Origin: a bacterium
Lineage (GTDB): Bacteria > UBA9089 > JASEGY01
Length of the DNA: 9,043 bases
Direction of reading: 5' to 3'
Assembly (NCBI GenBank): GCA_030019105.1
Contig: JASEGY010000064.1
Location: 3,079 to 12,121 of the forward strand
This document shows, one piece after another, positions 1 through 8,526 of the stretch (position 1 is the stretch's first letter; every line of letters begins with the position of its first letter). Position numbers and translations under genes: made by a program. The notes under the pieces were generated by a model that saw nothing but the letters and a program-made list of their open reading frames with translations, searched no databases and was not told where the DNA came from.

Positions 1-4
1 GCTA

Positions 5-154
5 TAGTGCTTAAGAAAAAGATTCTGGGGTTGGTTGAAGATTGGAGTTTAGGCTTTAGCCTTTCATAAGTAATGAAATCCTAAAGGATTAACTCCGAAA
101 GCTATATAGCCTATCTTGAATTCGCTTACCCCAAAATATTTATCTTAAGAGCTA
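5..154 (+). mobile_element. 150-bp MITE-like element, copy 1
   Basis: Non-coding element that recurs at 3734-3883 with 140/150 identical bases and no indels. It starts TAGTGCTTAAG and ends CTTAAGAGCTA; the outer 30 bases form an imperfect terminal inverted repeat (about 23/30 here, 24/30 in the other copy). A second, inner inverted repeat (44-67 with 73-96, loop of 5) makes most of the element able to fold. TA lies on both sides (3-4 and 155-156), as expected for insertion at TA with TA duplication, the habit of IS630/Tc1-mariner-type transposases. No transposase is encoded, so it would need one in trans. In size, TA target and TATAGTG-like ends it resembles Correia elements of Neisseria, a comparison made from memory and not by alignment. 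The strand is given only to show that both copies have the same orientation. Confidence 0.8.
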
Positions 155-156
155 TA

Positions 157-191
157 TAATCTGCAATCTACAATCCGCAATCCGAAATCGA
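157..191 (+). repeat. Degenerate 7-bp tandem repeat before rpoB
   Basis: Five consecutive 7-base units: TAATCTG, CAATCTA, CAATCCG, CAATCCG, AAATCGA. Two are identical and the others differ by a few bases. The array starts directly after the TA that flanks the upstream element and runs to the purine-rich ribosome binding site of rpoB. Its unit differs from the TAGTARK-type heptamers in the other gaps. Confidence 0.75.
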
Positions 192-193
192 AA

Positions 194-213
194 GGGGAGG
201 ATTTTTAAATCCT
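194..213 (+). promoter_or_regulatory. rpoB ribosome binding site with palindrome up to the ATG
   Basis: GGGGAGG (194-200) is the only Shine-Dalgarno-like sequence before rpoB, but it ends 13 bases before the ATG, longer than usual. The space is filled by the palindrome AGGATTTTTAAATCCT (198-213), which could form a 6-7 bp hairpin taking in the last AGG of the Shine-Dalgarno sequence and ending immediately before the ATG. It may shorten the effective spacing or partly hide the site. The pairing is seen directly; the effect is inferred. Confidence 0.55.
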
Positions 214-3200
214 ATGAGTCTGGAAATGCTTAACGGGCGAATAAGTTTTGGGAAGGTTAAGGAAATCGTGTCTATCCCTGACTTAACAGCGGTTCAACGT
301 AAGTCTTATGAACGATTCCTCCAGTATAAGGTCCCTCCGGATAAACGGATAAACCAGGGATTAGAGCAGGTATTTCGTGAAGTCTTCCCGATCATCTCTT
401 TTAATGAAAAGTTGGTTCTGGAATACGTCAGTTACAGCCTGGCAGAACCTAAGTACACTGAAGAAGAGTGCCGGGAAAGAGACGCGACCTATGCTGCTCC
501 TTTGAAAGTAAAGACAAGACTTGTTTGTAAGGAGACTATGGAGGTTCGGGAGCAGGATGTCTATATGCGGGAAATACCTGTTATGACCTCCCGGGGGACA
601 TTTATTATTAACGGGGCTGAAAGGGTGATTGTCAGTCAGCTTCATCGTTCACCCGGTATTTTTTATACCTTTGATGAAACTACCCGGACCTACTCCGCTA
701 GATTTATCCCCTATTGGGGCACATGGATTGAATTTGAAGTTGATGTCAATAATATTGTCATTGTCCGTCTGGCCAGAAGAAGAAAGCTGTTAGCGACTAC
801 CTTCCTGCGGGCCCTGGGATATTCGACTAACCAGGAGATCATAGAATTGTTTTATCCGACCTCTAAGGTAGAGACAATCTCAGATCGTATTATTGGCTTT
901 AGGGTAGCTGAAGATATAATCGATTCGGATACCAACGAAGTTATCCTGCGATGTAATCAGAAGATCAAACCGGAGATTCTAACCAGGCTAAGAGAGGTAG
1001 GGGTAGAAACAATATCCATCCTTGATATTGATGCGGTAAGTGACGATATTTCTATCCTGAACACCCTTGACCGGGATGACACCTCTTGCCGGGAAGAGGC
1101 CATTCTTAAGGCTTATACTATTATTCGACCAGGGGAACCCACTATTTTAGACAACGCTGTGAATGCCTTTGAACGGTTATTTTCTGATTCGACCAGGTAT
1201 AATCTTGGTCTGGTCGGAAGGTATAAGATTAACAAAAAATTGAAACTTGATACTCCTCTGGAAGTAAGGACTTTAACCAAAGAAGATATAGTCGCGGCCA
1301 TAAAACGTCTTATTCGGCTACATGTTGAACATGGAGAAGCGGATGATATTGATCACCTGGGTAATCGAAGGGTACGCTCCGTGGGTGAACTTCTCCAAAA
1401 TCATCTTCGGATAGGGTTTACCAGGTTGGAGAAGGGGATTCAAGAACGAATGGCCATCCAGGATCCGGATACGATGATTCCCCAGACAGTGATTAATATC
1501 AAGCCGGTTACGGCCGCCATAAACGAATTTTTCGGTTCTTCACAACTTTCTCAGTTTATGGATCAGACCAATCCGCTGGCTGAATTGACCCATAAACGGA
1601 GATTATCTGCCCTGGGCCAGGGCGGTCTTTCTAAAGAGCGGGCCGGATTTGAGGTTAGAGATGTGCATCATACTCACTATGGAAGGATATGTCCTATTGA
1701 GACTCCAGAGGGGCCGAATATTGGGCTTATTGTTTCTCTTTCTACCTACGCCCAGGTAGATGAGTATGGGTTTATTGAAATACCTTATCGAAAGGTAATT
1801 AATGGAAAAGCAACTCGTGAAATTAAGTATTTGCGGGCTGACGACGAAGAAGAATCTTATATTAGTCCGGCTTCGACACCGGTTGATTCTGAAGGAAAGT
1901 TGACAGAAGGTCTTGTTTCAGCCCGGCATGGAGATAATTACCCTCTTATTGTTCCCGAGCAGGTTAATTATATGGATGTATCATTTAAACAGTTGGTTAG
2001 TGTCTCTACGGCTTTAATCCCTTTCCTGGAGCACGATGATGCTAACCGGGCTTTGATGGGATCGAATATGCAGCGGCAGGCCGTACCTCTGCTTAAGCCT
2101 GAGCCGCCCCTTGTCGGGACAGGTATGGAAGGTAAAGTCGCCTGTGATTCCGGGTCAATAATTATCTCTGATGTGGAAGGAATAGCGATCAGTGTTACGG
2201 GTGATGAACTTAAGATAAAAAGCGTTGAGGGAGAGATCAAGGAGTTTAAGCTGCGTAAATTTAAACGCTCTAATCAGGGTACTTGCCTTAACCAGACGCC
2301 CATAATTAGAAAAGGGGATCAAGTAAAAGCGGGGCAACCTTTGACCGAGGGAACAGCTACGGCTGGAGGTGAACTGGCGCTTGGTTCTAATATTCTGGTT
2401 GCCTTTATGCCCTGGGAGGGATATAATTTTGAGGATGCCATCCTTATATCTGAAAGGCTGGTTCGGGAAGATGTTTTCAGTTCTATTCATATCGAACGGT
2501 TTGAGGTTGAGGCCAGGGATACTCAACTTGGACAAGAGTCTATTACCCGGGATATCCCTAATTTGGGAGAAGAAGCCCTCAAAGACCTGGATAAATCAGG
2601 AATAGTCAGGATTGGCGCCCATGTACGGCCAGGCAACATTCTCGTCGGGAAGGTTACTCCGAAGGGAGAAACCGACCTCTCTCCCGAATATAAGCTCCTT
2701 CATTCTATCTTTGGTGAAAAAGCCCGTGAGGTGAGAGATTCTTCCCTCAGGGTTCCTTATGGTAAAGAGGGGATAGTAATTGATGTTAAGGTTTTTTCTC
2801 AGGAGGCCAGAGACGACTTGCCTTCCGGTGTGGAAAAAATGGTGCAGGTCTATGTGGCCAAAAAGAGGAAGATATCTGTAGGAGACAAGATTGCCGGCCG
2901 GCATGGAAATAAAGGGGTTATTGCCAGGATATTGCCGGATGAGGATATGCCTTTTATGGCTGACGGGACGGCGGCAGATATGGTTTTAAATCCACTCTCT
3001 GTCCCTTCCAGAATGAACCTGGGACAGATTATGGAGACCCATTTGGGCTGGGCGGCGCATGTGCTGGGCACAAAGTATGCCTCGCCTGTTTTTGATGGAG
3101 CGACAGAAGATGAGCTAAGGGCAGAATTAAAAAGGGCTTCCTTGCCTGAACATGGAAAGATAAACCTCTATGATGGCCGGACCGGAGAGAAGTTTGAACA

Positions 3201-3699
3201 AAAGGTAACCGTCGGATATATTTATATTATGAAATTAGCCCATTTGGTAGAAGATAAGATTCACGCCCGTTCGACCGGTCCTTACTCTTTAGTTACCCAA
3301 CAGCCGTTAGGTGGCAAGGCTCAGTTTGGCGGGCAAAGATTAGGTGAAATGGAGGTTTGGGCTTTAGAGGCTTATGGCGCTGCTTATACCTTGCAGGAGC
3401 TTCTTACCGTGAAAAGCGATGACATTGTTGGCCGGGCCAAGGTCTATGAGGCTATTATTAAAGGAAAGAATGCCCGGGCGCCGGGGATCCCTGAATCCTT
3501 TAATGTTCTTTCCCAGGAGCTCAGAGGGTTGGCCTTAGATATTGAGGTTTTGGATAAAGATGGCAAGCCTGTGGATATAAAAAAGTTGGATGAGATGCGT
3601 CGAATGTCTGAGGAGCCTAAGATAGCTTCTGAAAAGCTTCTGGGCAAAAGAGAAGGACGACAACTAACCGCAACTGACGTTTTTGCTGAGACGGGATAA
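214..3699 (+). CDS. rpoB: DNA-directed RNA polymerase subunit beta
   Basis: Beta subunit of the core RNA polymerase, forming one pincer of the DNA cleft and part of the active site; it makes RNA from NTPs with alpha2, beta', omega and a sigma factor. At 1161 residues it is near the length of Bacillus and Thermus proteins and shorter than the 1342 of E. coli. The rifampicin region spans about 441-472 and keeps the drug-contact residues D450, H460 and S465 (E. coli 516, 526, 531). Other hallmarks are ETPEGPN (496-502), [12 protein letters not shown] (611-622), NFEDA (738-742) and the active-site [12 protein letters not shown] (890-901) with lysines 892 and 900. The roughly 100-residue SI2 insertion of E. 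coli is absent near 860-880. Q469 replaces a usually conserved proline. ATG at 214 is chosen because no in-frame start lies closer to the Shine-Dalgarno site. The gene ends with TAA, followed by a 327-base repeat-rich gap before rpoC. Confidence 0.99.
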   Translation: MSLEMLNGRISFGKVKEIVSIPDLTAVQRKSYERFLQYKVPPDKRINQGLEQVFREVFPIISFNEKLVLEYVSYSLAEPKYTEEECRERDATYAAPLKVKTRLVCKETMEVREQDVYMREIPVMTSRGTFIINGAERVIVSQLHRSPGIFYTFDETTRTYSARFIPYWGTWIEFEVDVNNIVIVRLARRRKLLATTFLRALGYSTNQEIIELFYPTSKVETISDRIIGFRVAEDIIDSDTNEVILRCNQKIKPEILTRLREVGVETISILDIDAVSDDISILNTLDRDDTSCREEAILKAYTIIRPGEPTILDNAVNAFERLFSDSTRYNLGLVGRYKINKKLKLDTPLEVRTLTKEDIVAAIKRLIRLHVEHGEADDIDHLGNRRVRSVGELLQNHLRIGFTRLEKGIQERMAIQDPDTMIPQTVINIKPVTAAINEFFGSSQLSQFMDQTNPLAELTHKRRLSALGQGGLSKERAGFEVRDVHHTHYGRICPIETPEGPNIGLIVSLSTYAQVDEYGFIEIPYRKVINGKATREIKYLRADDEEESYISPASTPVDSEGKLTEGLVSARHGDNYPLIVPEQVNYMDVSFKQLVSVSTALIPFLEHDDANRALMGSNMQRQAVPLLKPEPPLVGTGMEGKVACDSGSIIISDVEGIAISVTGDELKIKSVEGEIKEFKLRKFKRSNQGTCLNQTPIIRKGDQVKAGQPLTEGTATAGGELALGSNILVAFMPWEGYNFEDAILISERLVREDVFSSIHIERFEVEARDTQLGQESITRDIPNLGEEALKDLDKSGIVRIGAHVRPGNILVGKVTPKGETDLSPEYKLLHSIFGEKAREVRDSSLRVPYGKEGIVIDVKVFSQEARDDLPSGVEKMVQVYVAKKRKISVGDKIAGRHGNKGVIARILPDEDMPFMADGTAADMVLNPLSVPSRMNLGQIMETHLGWAAHVLGTKYASPVFDGATEDELRAELKRASLPEHGKINLYDGRTGEKFEQKVTVGYIYIMKLAHLVEDKIHARSTGPYSLVTQQPLGGKAQFGGQRLGEMEVWALEAYGAAYTLQELLTVKSDDIVGRAKVYEAIIKGKNARAPGIPESFNVLSQELRGLALDIEVLDKDGKPVDIKKLDEMRRMSEEPKIASEKLLGKREGRQLTATDVFAETG

Positions 3700-3705
3700 G
3701 TAACA

Positions 3706-3733
3706 GTAAGTAGTAAGTAGTAAGTAGTAAGTA
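3706..3733 (+). repeat. Heptamer array, left of element copy 2
   Basis: Four perfect tandem copies of GTAAGTA starting seven bases after the rpoB stop codon and ending exactly at the TA that borders the inserted element. The array resumes in register at 3886, so this is the left half of an array split by insertion. Confidence 0.9.
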
Positions 3734-3883
3734 TAGTGCTTAAGAAAAAGATTTTGGGGTTGGCTATCCTTTGGAGTTCAGGCTTTAGCCTTTCATAACT
3801 AATGAAATCCTAAAGGATTAACTCCGAAAGCTACATAGCCTATCTTGAATTCGCTTACCCCAAAATATTTATCTTAAGAGCTA
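3734..3883 (+). mobile_element. 150-bp MITE-like element, copy 2
   Basis: Second copy of the element at 5-154, same orientation and same length. Ten bases differ, six of them inside a 9-base segment (3764-3772 against 35-43). Terminal inverted repeats are 3734-3763 and 3854-3883, 24/30 complementary; inner arms are 3773-3796 and 3802-3825. Removing 3734-3885 (element plus one TA) joins GTAAGTA units on both sides into one uninterrupted array. That is direct evidence of insertion into a pre-existing repeat with TA target duplication. No open reading frame of note is present. Confidence 0.87.
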
Positions 3884-3958
3884 TAGTAAGTAGTAAGTAG
3901 TGAGGAGTAAGGAGAAGAGAGATTTCTACCTAAACTACCTACTACTTACTACTTACTA
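3884..3958 (+). repeat. 18-bp perfect inverted repeat between heptamer arrays
   Basis: Bases 3884-3901 are the exact reverse complement of 3941-3958, with 39 bases between. The arms are the TAGTAAG array and the opposite-strand ACTACTT units, so the rpoB-rpoC transcript can form a long hairpin here; the left array at 3706-3733 could pair as an alternative. No T-run follows the right arm, so it is not an intrinsic terminator. It may be a processing site, but nothing in the sequence proves that. Confidence 0.7.
3886..3913 (+). repeat. Heptamer array, right of element copy 2
   Basis: Two perfect GTAAGTA units (3886-3899) continue the array cut by the element, followed by decaying units GTGAGGA and GTAAGGA. 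The array then fades into purine-rich sequence. Confidence 0.8.
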
Positions 3959-4006
3959 CCTACTACCTACTACCTACTACCTACTACCTACTACCTACTA
4001 CCTACT
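3934..4006 (+). repeat. Ten-unit heptamer array before rpoC
   Basis: Ten contiguous 7-base units from 3934 to 4003, ACTACCT except for units 2 and 3, which read ACTACTT, plus a partial ACT. An isolated related unit (TCTACCT) sits two bases upstream. The seven identical terminal units suggest recent slippage expansion. The array ends seven bases before the Shine-Dalgarno G-run of rpoC. Read on the other strand the unit is TAGTAGG. Confidence 0.95.
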
Positions 4007-4013
4007 GAAAAAA

Positions 4014-4018
4014 GGGGG
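4014..4018 (+). promoter_or_regulatory. rpoC ribosome binding site
   Basis: GGGGG within AAAGGGGGAA lies eight bases before the TTG at 4027. It supports TTG as the start; the GTG at 4031 is out of frame. Confidence 0.65.
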
Positions 4019-4026
4019 AATTTCAT

Positions 4027-7000
4027 TTGAGTGCTGAAGTTGCTGCTGCTGAAACTCAACCGGGCAATCTTCCATTTACCTTAACGGATGATGTAGATGA
4101 AATCTTTGATTTCGCTTCTATTACCATAAAGCTGGCCTCCCCGGACCGCATTCGATCATGGTCCAATGGTGAAGTGAAAAAGCCGGAAACCATTAATTAT
4201 CGCACCTTTAGACCGGAACGAGACGGCCTTTTCTGCGAACGTATATTTGGGCCAACCAAAGATTATGAATGCTACTGCGGGAAATATAAAAGTATTCGTT
4301 ATAGAGGTATGATCTGTGACCGATGTGGAGTAGAAGTGAGCCGGTCTGAAGTAAGAAGGGAACGTATGGGACATGTTGAGCTGGTGGCGCCGGTGGCACA
4401 TATCTGGTATTTTAAGCGGATTCCTTCTCAAATGTCTATCCTTTTAGATGTCTCTGTTAAGAATCTGGAACGGGTTCTTTACTTTGAAGAATACATAGTA
4501 GTTAGAGCGACCGAATCAATGCCGTTCAAAGTTGGAGATGTTATTGGAGAGGAAGAGTTCCGGATGTCCCGGGAGAAATATAGTGATGATTTCTCGGCTG
4601 AAATGGGCGCCGAGGCGGTAAAAAAATGCCTTCAGGCATTGAACCTGGAGGAATTAGCTGTTGCTCTCCGGAATGCGATGAAAGATGAGTCCTCGGTCCA
4701 GAAAAAGAAAAAGATCATTCGCCGTTTAGGTGTCATTAATTCTTTTCTGAAATCCGGTAATAAGCCGGAATGGATGATCTTAGATGCTGTGCCGGTTATT
4801 CCTCCGGAACTTAGACCGATGGTTCAATTAGATGGTGGTAGATTTGCTACTTCTGATCTAAATGATCTTTATCGCCGGGTGATCAATCGGAATAACAGAC
4901 TTCAGCGATTACTTGATTTGAAGGCGCCTGAGATCATTATTAGAAATGAAAAAAGAATGCTGCAGGAAGCCGTGGATACCCTTTTTGATAATTCCAGACG
5001 GGGGAGAGGTGTTAAGGGGCCGGGGAGTAGACCTCTTAAATCCCTTTCCGACATCTTAAAAGGAAAACGGGGCAGATTCAGACAAAACCTATTAGGTAAA
5101 CGGGTGGATTATTCCGGCCGGTCAGTCATTGTCGTTGATCCGAGGTTGAAGCTGTATCAATGCGGCCTGCCCAAAAAGATGGCCATTGAGCTGTTTAAGC
5201 CTTTTATTATGAAAAAATTAGTGGATAAGGGACTGGTTCATAATATCAAGTCAGCCAAACGAATGATAGAGAGGGAAGATAAAGAGATATGGGATGCCTT
5301 AGAGGAGGTTATTGTAGGTCATCCGGTTCTCTTAAACCGGGCCCCGACTCTCCACCGGGCCGGTTTTCAGGCATTTGAACCTATTTTGGTAGAAGGCGAA
5401 GCCATTAAAATACATCCTTTAGTTTGTACGGCTTTCAATGCCGATTTCGACGGGGATCAGATGGCGGTTCACGTGCCGCTTTCGATAGAAGCTCAGTTGG
5501 AATGTGAAATGTTAATGCTTTCCATCTACAATATCCTCTCTCCGGCTAATGGAGATCCTTTAGTGGTTCCTTCTCAGGATATTGTCCTTGGCTGCTGTTA
5601 TCTGACCAAAGATAGTCCCCGGCCGGAAAAATTAAGGTCCTATCTTAATTTTGAAGAAGTCCTGGCGGCTCATGATGCCGGGATACTTAGTCTGCATACC
5701 CTGATTGAAGTCAGGATGACCGGATCGAGAATAAAGACAACTACGGGCAGGCTTATTCTTAACGAGATTCTGCCGCCTGAAATAGGCTTTATTAACAAAA
5801 TGGTGAATAAGCGGGCCCTGTCTGAAATTATCTATGACTCCTACCGCAAGATTGGCCTGGCCAGGACAGTTGATCTGCTTGATAAAATAAAAAAACTTGG
5901 GTTTGAGTATGCTACGCGGTACGGGGGGTCAATTAGCATAGATGATATTAAGATCCCGTCTGAAAAAAAGGAGATTTTAGAGAGAGGGCATCAGGAGGTA
6001 GAAAAGACGATAGGGGAGTATCAACAGGGGTTGATTACCGAGGAAGAGAGATACAACCGGATTGTTGATATATGGACTTCTCTGGGAGAAGAGGTGGCGG
6101 ATGCCAGCTTTAAACAACTGGCTCAGGATATAAATGGTTTTAATCCGATTTACATTATGGTTGAATCAGGGGCCAGGGGGAGTAAACAACAAATCAGACA
6201 ATTAGCCGGCATGCGTGGTCTGATGGCCAAGCCATCCGGAGAGATTATTGAGTTGCCTATTACGGCTAACTTCCGGGAAGGGCTTTCTGTGCTGGAATAT
6301 TTCATCTCCACCCATGGGGCGAGGAAGGGCTTGGCTGATACAGCCCTGAAAACAGCCGATGCCGGTTATCTGACCAGGAGATTAGTGGATATAGCCCAGG
6401 ATGTTATTGTGACTGAGGTGGATTGTGGGACTATGAATGGGATGGTAATTGAGGCCATTAAGGAAGGGGATGAAATTATTGAGTCACTCAAGGAGCGAAT
6501 CTTAGGCCGGGTTACTGTGGATGAGATTGCAGACCCTATGTCGGGTGAGATCATGGCCCGGACAGGGGAGGAAATAAAGGAAGAAGCGGCTAAGTTAATA
6601 GAAGAAGCAGAGATAGAAAGGGTCAGGATTAGAAGTGTTCTTACCTGTGAATCTTCCCGGGGTGTATGTGCTAAATGTTATGGAAGGAATTTAGCTACAG
6701 GCCGATTGATTGACATAGGAGAGGCCGTCGGAATTATTGCGGCTCAGTCGATTGGTGAACCCGGAACTCAGCTTACCATGAGGACCTTCCATATCGGAGG
6801 AACTGCCTTCCGTCAAGTAGAAGAGAGAGAAGCCAGGTTGGACTATCCGGTTGAAATCGTATCATTACCCAAGCACATCATTCCCCTGCAGAATGAAAAA
6901 GGTATGATTGTCGCTCGCGGGGGAGATATGGTTGTCAGAAAAATTCTTAAAGAATATGTTCTCCCTCCGGGGAGTAAGATCATGGTATTTGATGGACTGT

Positions 7001-8313
7001 GGATCAACTTAGGCGAAGTCGTGGCTGAGACGAGTGAAGGGAAGAGTATTAAGGCGGATGTGGCCGGAATAGGTCGCATAACTGAAGAAGGAAAGGTATT
7101 AATCGAGGCCAGGGAGAGGCGTATTCCTCTTCGAACCGGTAGTAAGGTTTATGTCAAAACATCCGACTTAGTTGAAGCCGGCCAGATTATTGCTGAATTT
7201 GATCCCTACAATGAACTTATTCTAACTGAAACCACAGGTGAAGTCAAGTATAAAGATATTATTAAGGGCAGAACTTTGCGAGAGGAGAGAGACGAGAACA
7301 CCGGTCTTTTTAATAGAGTCGTAGTTGAAGACAGGGAGGGAGAGTTGCAGGCGACGGTAGATATAATCAGAGAGGATGGAAAGATGGTCAACTATATCTT
7401 ACCGCATGGGTCCAGGATAGTGGTCAATGACGGACAGAAATTGGCTGGTGGAGATACATTAGCTAAGTTCCCTCAAGCATTGTCTAAGACTAAAGACATT
7501 ACCGGCGGATTACCCCGGGTAGCTGAACTTTTTGAAACCAGATGTCCCAGGGATAATGCCTTAATCGCTGAAATTGATGGTGTCGTCGAGTTTAAAGAAA
7601 TCGTAGGGGGCACAAGGACTGTTCGGATTAGAAATAAGGTGACCAATACCACGAGAGATTATAGTCTGCCTGTAGGTAAACACCTGAAGATCCATGAGGG
7701 AGATGAGGTCAAAGCCGGGGATCAATTGGTTGAGGGCCCGATAGACCCGCAGGACATCCTTCGGATTAAAGGAGACCGTGCTTTGCAGCAGTATCTTTTA
7801 AACGAGGTCCAGGAGGTTTATAAACTTCAGGGAGTGAATATCAATGATAAACACATTGAAGTTATTGTTCGTCAGATGCTGAGGCGGGTAGAGGTAACTT
7901 CATCCGGAGATACGGATTTTCTTGCCGGGGACCATCTGGATAAGTTCCGCTTTATGGCTGAGAATAAACGTGTGATAACTGAAGGGGGAACGGCGGCTCA
8001 AGCAAGACCGCTTCTTATGGGTATAACTAAAGCATCATTAGCCACTGATTCTTTTATTTCAGCGGCTTCATTCCAGGAAACTACCAGGGTTTTAACGGAA
8101 GCCGCGATTAAAGGCCGGGTGGATGAATTGATTGGCTTGAAGGAAAATGTGATTATTGGCCGGCTTATTCCAGCCGGGACAGGAATGCCGCAGTATAAAG
8201 ACAAGCGGTTTAAATTTAATAGATTAAAGGAAGTGAAAGCTGTTACAGAGAACGAGAAGATAGAGGAGGAAGAGCAGCAGCAGCAGGTGCAGGCGCAGGA
8301 ACTTGTCGGCTGA
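4027..8313 (+). CDS. rpoC: DNA-directed RNA polymerase subunit beta'
   Basis: Largest core RNA polymerase subunit; it holds the catalytic Mg2+ and the clamp. At 1428 residues it is full length. In order: N-terminal zinc ribbon C82, C84, C97, C100; sigma-binding clamp helices about 272-325; catalytic NADFDGD at 471-477 (D473, D475, D477); bridge helix about 759-790 with GARKG at 764-768; second zinc site C800, C874, C881, C884; trigger loop first half with MRTFHIGG at 918-925 and second half from DITGG at 1157. The roughly 230 residues between the trigger-loop halves are an SI3-type insertion, including a segment near 1066-1094 similar to E. coli SI3. C-terminal jaw/clamp motifs ([12 protein letters not shown], 1259-1270; [14 protein letters not shown], 1347-1360) are intact. 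The tail ends in EEEEQQQQ. The start is TTG. TGA is followed directly by in-frame TAG. Confidence 0.99.
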   Translation: MSAEVAAAETQPGNLPFTLTDDVDEIFDFASITIKLASPDRIRSWSNGEVKKPETINYRTFRPERDGLFCERIFGPTKDYECYCGKYKSIRYRGMICDRCGVEVSRSEVRRERMGHVELVAPVAHIWYFKRIPSQMSILLDVSVKNLERVLYFEEYIVVRATESMPFKVGDVIGEEEFRMSREKYSDDFSAEMGAEAVKKCLQALNLEELAVALRNAMKDESSVQKKKKIIRRLGVINSFLKSGNKPEWMILDAVPVIPPELRPMVQLDGGRFATSDLNDLYRRVINRNNRLQRLLDLKAPEIIIRNEKRMLQEAVDTLFDNSRRGRGVKGPGSRPLKSLSDILKGKRGRFRQNLLGKRVDYSGRSVIVVDPRLKLYQCGLPKKMAIELFKPFIMKKLVDKGLVHNIKSAKRMIEREDKEIWDALEEVIVGHPVLLNRAPTLHRAGFQAFEPILVEGEAIKIHPLVCTAFNADFDGDQMAVHVPLSIEAQLECEMLMLSIYNILSPANGDPLVVPSQDIVLGCCYLTKDSPRPEKLRSYLNFEEVLAAHDAGILSLHTLIEVRMTGSRIKTTTGRLILNEILPPEIGFINKMVNKRALSEIIYDSYRKIGLARTVDLLDKIKKLGFEYATRYGGSISIDDIKIPSEKKEILERGHQEVEKTIGEYQQGLITEEERYNRIVDIWTSLGEEVADASFKQLAQDINGFNPIYIMVESGARGSKQQIRQLAGMRGLMAKPSGEIIELPITANFREGLSVLEYFISTHGARKGLADTALKTADAGYLTRRLVDIAQDVIVTEVDCGTMNGMVIEAIKEGDEIIESLKERILGRVTVDEIADPMSGEIMARTGEEIKEEAAKLIEEAEIERVRIRSVLTCESSRGVCAKCYGRNLATGRLIDIGEAVGIIAAQSIGEPGTQLTMRTFHIGGTAFRQVEEREARLDYPVEIVSLPKHIIPLQNEKGMIVARGGDMVVRKILKEYVLPPGSKIMVFDGLWINLGEVVAETSEGKSIKADVAGIGRITEEGKVLIEARERRIPLRTGSKVYVKTSDLVEAGQIIAEFDPYNELILTETTGEVKYKDIIKGRTLREERDENTGLFNRVVVEDREGELQATVDIIREDGKMVNYILPHGSRIVVNDGQKLAGGDTLAKFPQALSKTKDITGGLPRVAELFETRCPRDNALIAEIDGVVEFKEIVGGTRTVRIRNKVTNTTRDYSLPVGKHLKIHEGDEVKAGDQLVEGPIDPQDILRIKGDRALQQYLLNEVQEVYKLQGVNINDKHIEVIVRQMLRRVEVTSSGDTDFLAGDHLDKFRFMAENKRVITEGGTAAQARPLLMGITKASLATDSFISAASFQETTRVLTEAAIKGRVDELIGLKENVIIGRLIPAGTGMPQYKDKRFKFNRLKEVKAVTENEKIEEEEQQQQVQAQELVG

Positions 8314-8356
8314 TAGCTGAGCGCTTATATTTTTTTGTAAAATCCCAAAAAAACCG

Positions 8357-8385
8357 TTGACAAAATAGAGAGATAGTGGTAAACT
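8357..8385 (+). promoter_or_regulatory. Sigma70-type promoter for the rpsL leader
   Basis: A perfect -35 TTGACA (8357-8362), a 17-base spacer, and -10 TAAACT (8380-8385) preceded by TGG, an extended -10. An A-rich stretch (about 8337-8353) upstream of the -35 may act as an UP element. Transcription would start near 8391-8393. It gives the rpsL operon its own promoter, separate from readthrough out of rpoC; no clear terminator closes rpoC upstream of it. Confidence 0.8.
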
Positions 8386-8394
8386 ACTATCTCT
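8369..8394 (+). promoter_or_regulatory. 9-bp dyad overlapping the -10, possible operator
   Basis: AGAGATAGT (8369-8377) and ACTATCTCT (8386-8394) are perfect inverted repeats separated by eight bases that contain the -10 hexamer. The symmetry centre lies at the -10, where a bound dimer would block RNA polymerase. Alternatively, it is a hairpin in transcripts reading through from rpoC. No regulator is identified. Confidence 0.5.
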
Positions 8395-8526
8395 GGCGCA
8401 ACAGAAAAGTGTAAGTAGGAAATGTTGCTTTTTTAAGTATCCCTGAGGGGGTGATAATCTAAGTTAATCTGTATTATAAAAAGAAACGGGCTTCTTAAAA
8501 AGCAGCTTCGTGAGCTGCTTTTTTTT
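8392..8526 (+). ncRNA. Predicted rpsL leader / attenuator RNA of about 135 nt
   Basis: This is the stretch from the predicted transcription start to the terminator T-run; no coding region is seen in it. Segment 1 (8398-8403, GCAACA) can pair with segment 2 (8423-8428, TGTTGC). Segment 2 extended (8424-8437, GTTGCTTTTTTAAG) can instead pair with segment 3 (8494-8506, CTTAAAAAGCAGC) over about 13 pairs, with one bulged U and one G-U. Segment 3 is the 5' arm of the terminator, so 2:3 pairing excludes termination. It matches no riboswitch or ribosomal-protein leader that I recognise. It could be an attenuator for rpsL, or a free small RNA with occasional readthrough. Confidence 0.5.
8497..8526 (+). 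terminator. Intrinsic terminator upstream of rpsL
   Basis: AAAAAGCAGCT (8497-8507) pairs perfectly with AGCTGCTTTTT (8513-8523) around the loop TCGTG, and the T-run continues to 8526 (eight Ts in all). It lies downstream of the promoter at 8357 and upstream of rpsL, with no clear second promoter between, so rpsL expression needs readthrough or antitermination. The A-run before the stem gives weaker bidirectional potential. Confidence 0.88.

Noticed and set aside
2155..2535. Antisense open frame of 126 residues within rpoB
   Set aside because: It lies wholly opposite strongly conserved rpoB codons, has no ribosome binding site that I could see, and its product resembles nothing. The other frames inside rpoB and rpoC on either strand (for example 361-645 and 2596-2904 minus, 2369-2605 plus) are shadows for the same reason.
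3925..4006. CRISPR-like direct repeat array
   Set aside because: Units are 7 bases, contiguous and without spacers; it is a simple tandem repeat.
8314..8340. Possible rpoC terminator (GCTGAGCGC followed by a T-run)
   Set aside because: No stem longer than about four pairs can be drawn before the Ts, so it does not qualify as an intrinsic terminator.
8422..8436. Mini-ORF ATG TTG CTT TTT TAA as a leader peptide
   Set aside because: It overlaps attenuator segment 2, which is suggestive, but it has only four codons and the GG before it is too close to the ATG to serve as a ribosome binding site.
8472..8480. Second promoter with -10 TATTAT before the terminator
   Set aside because: No acceptable -35 lies 16-18 bases upstream (the bases there read GGGTGA), and it would still be upstream of the terminator.
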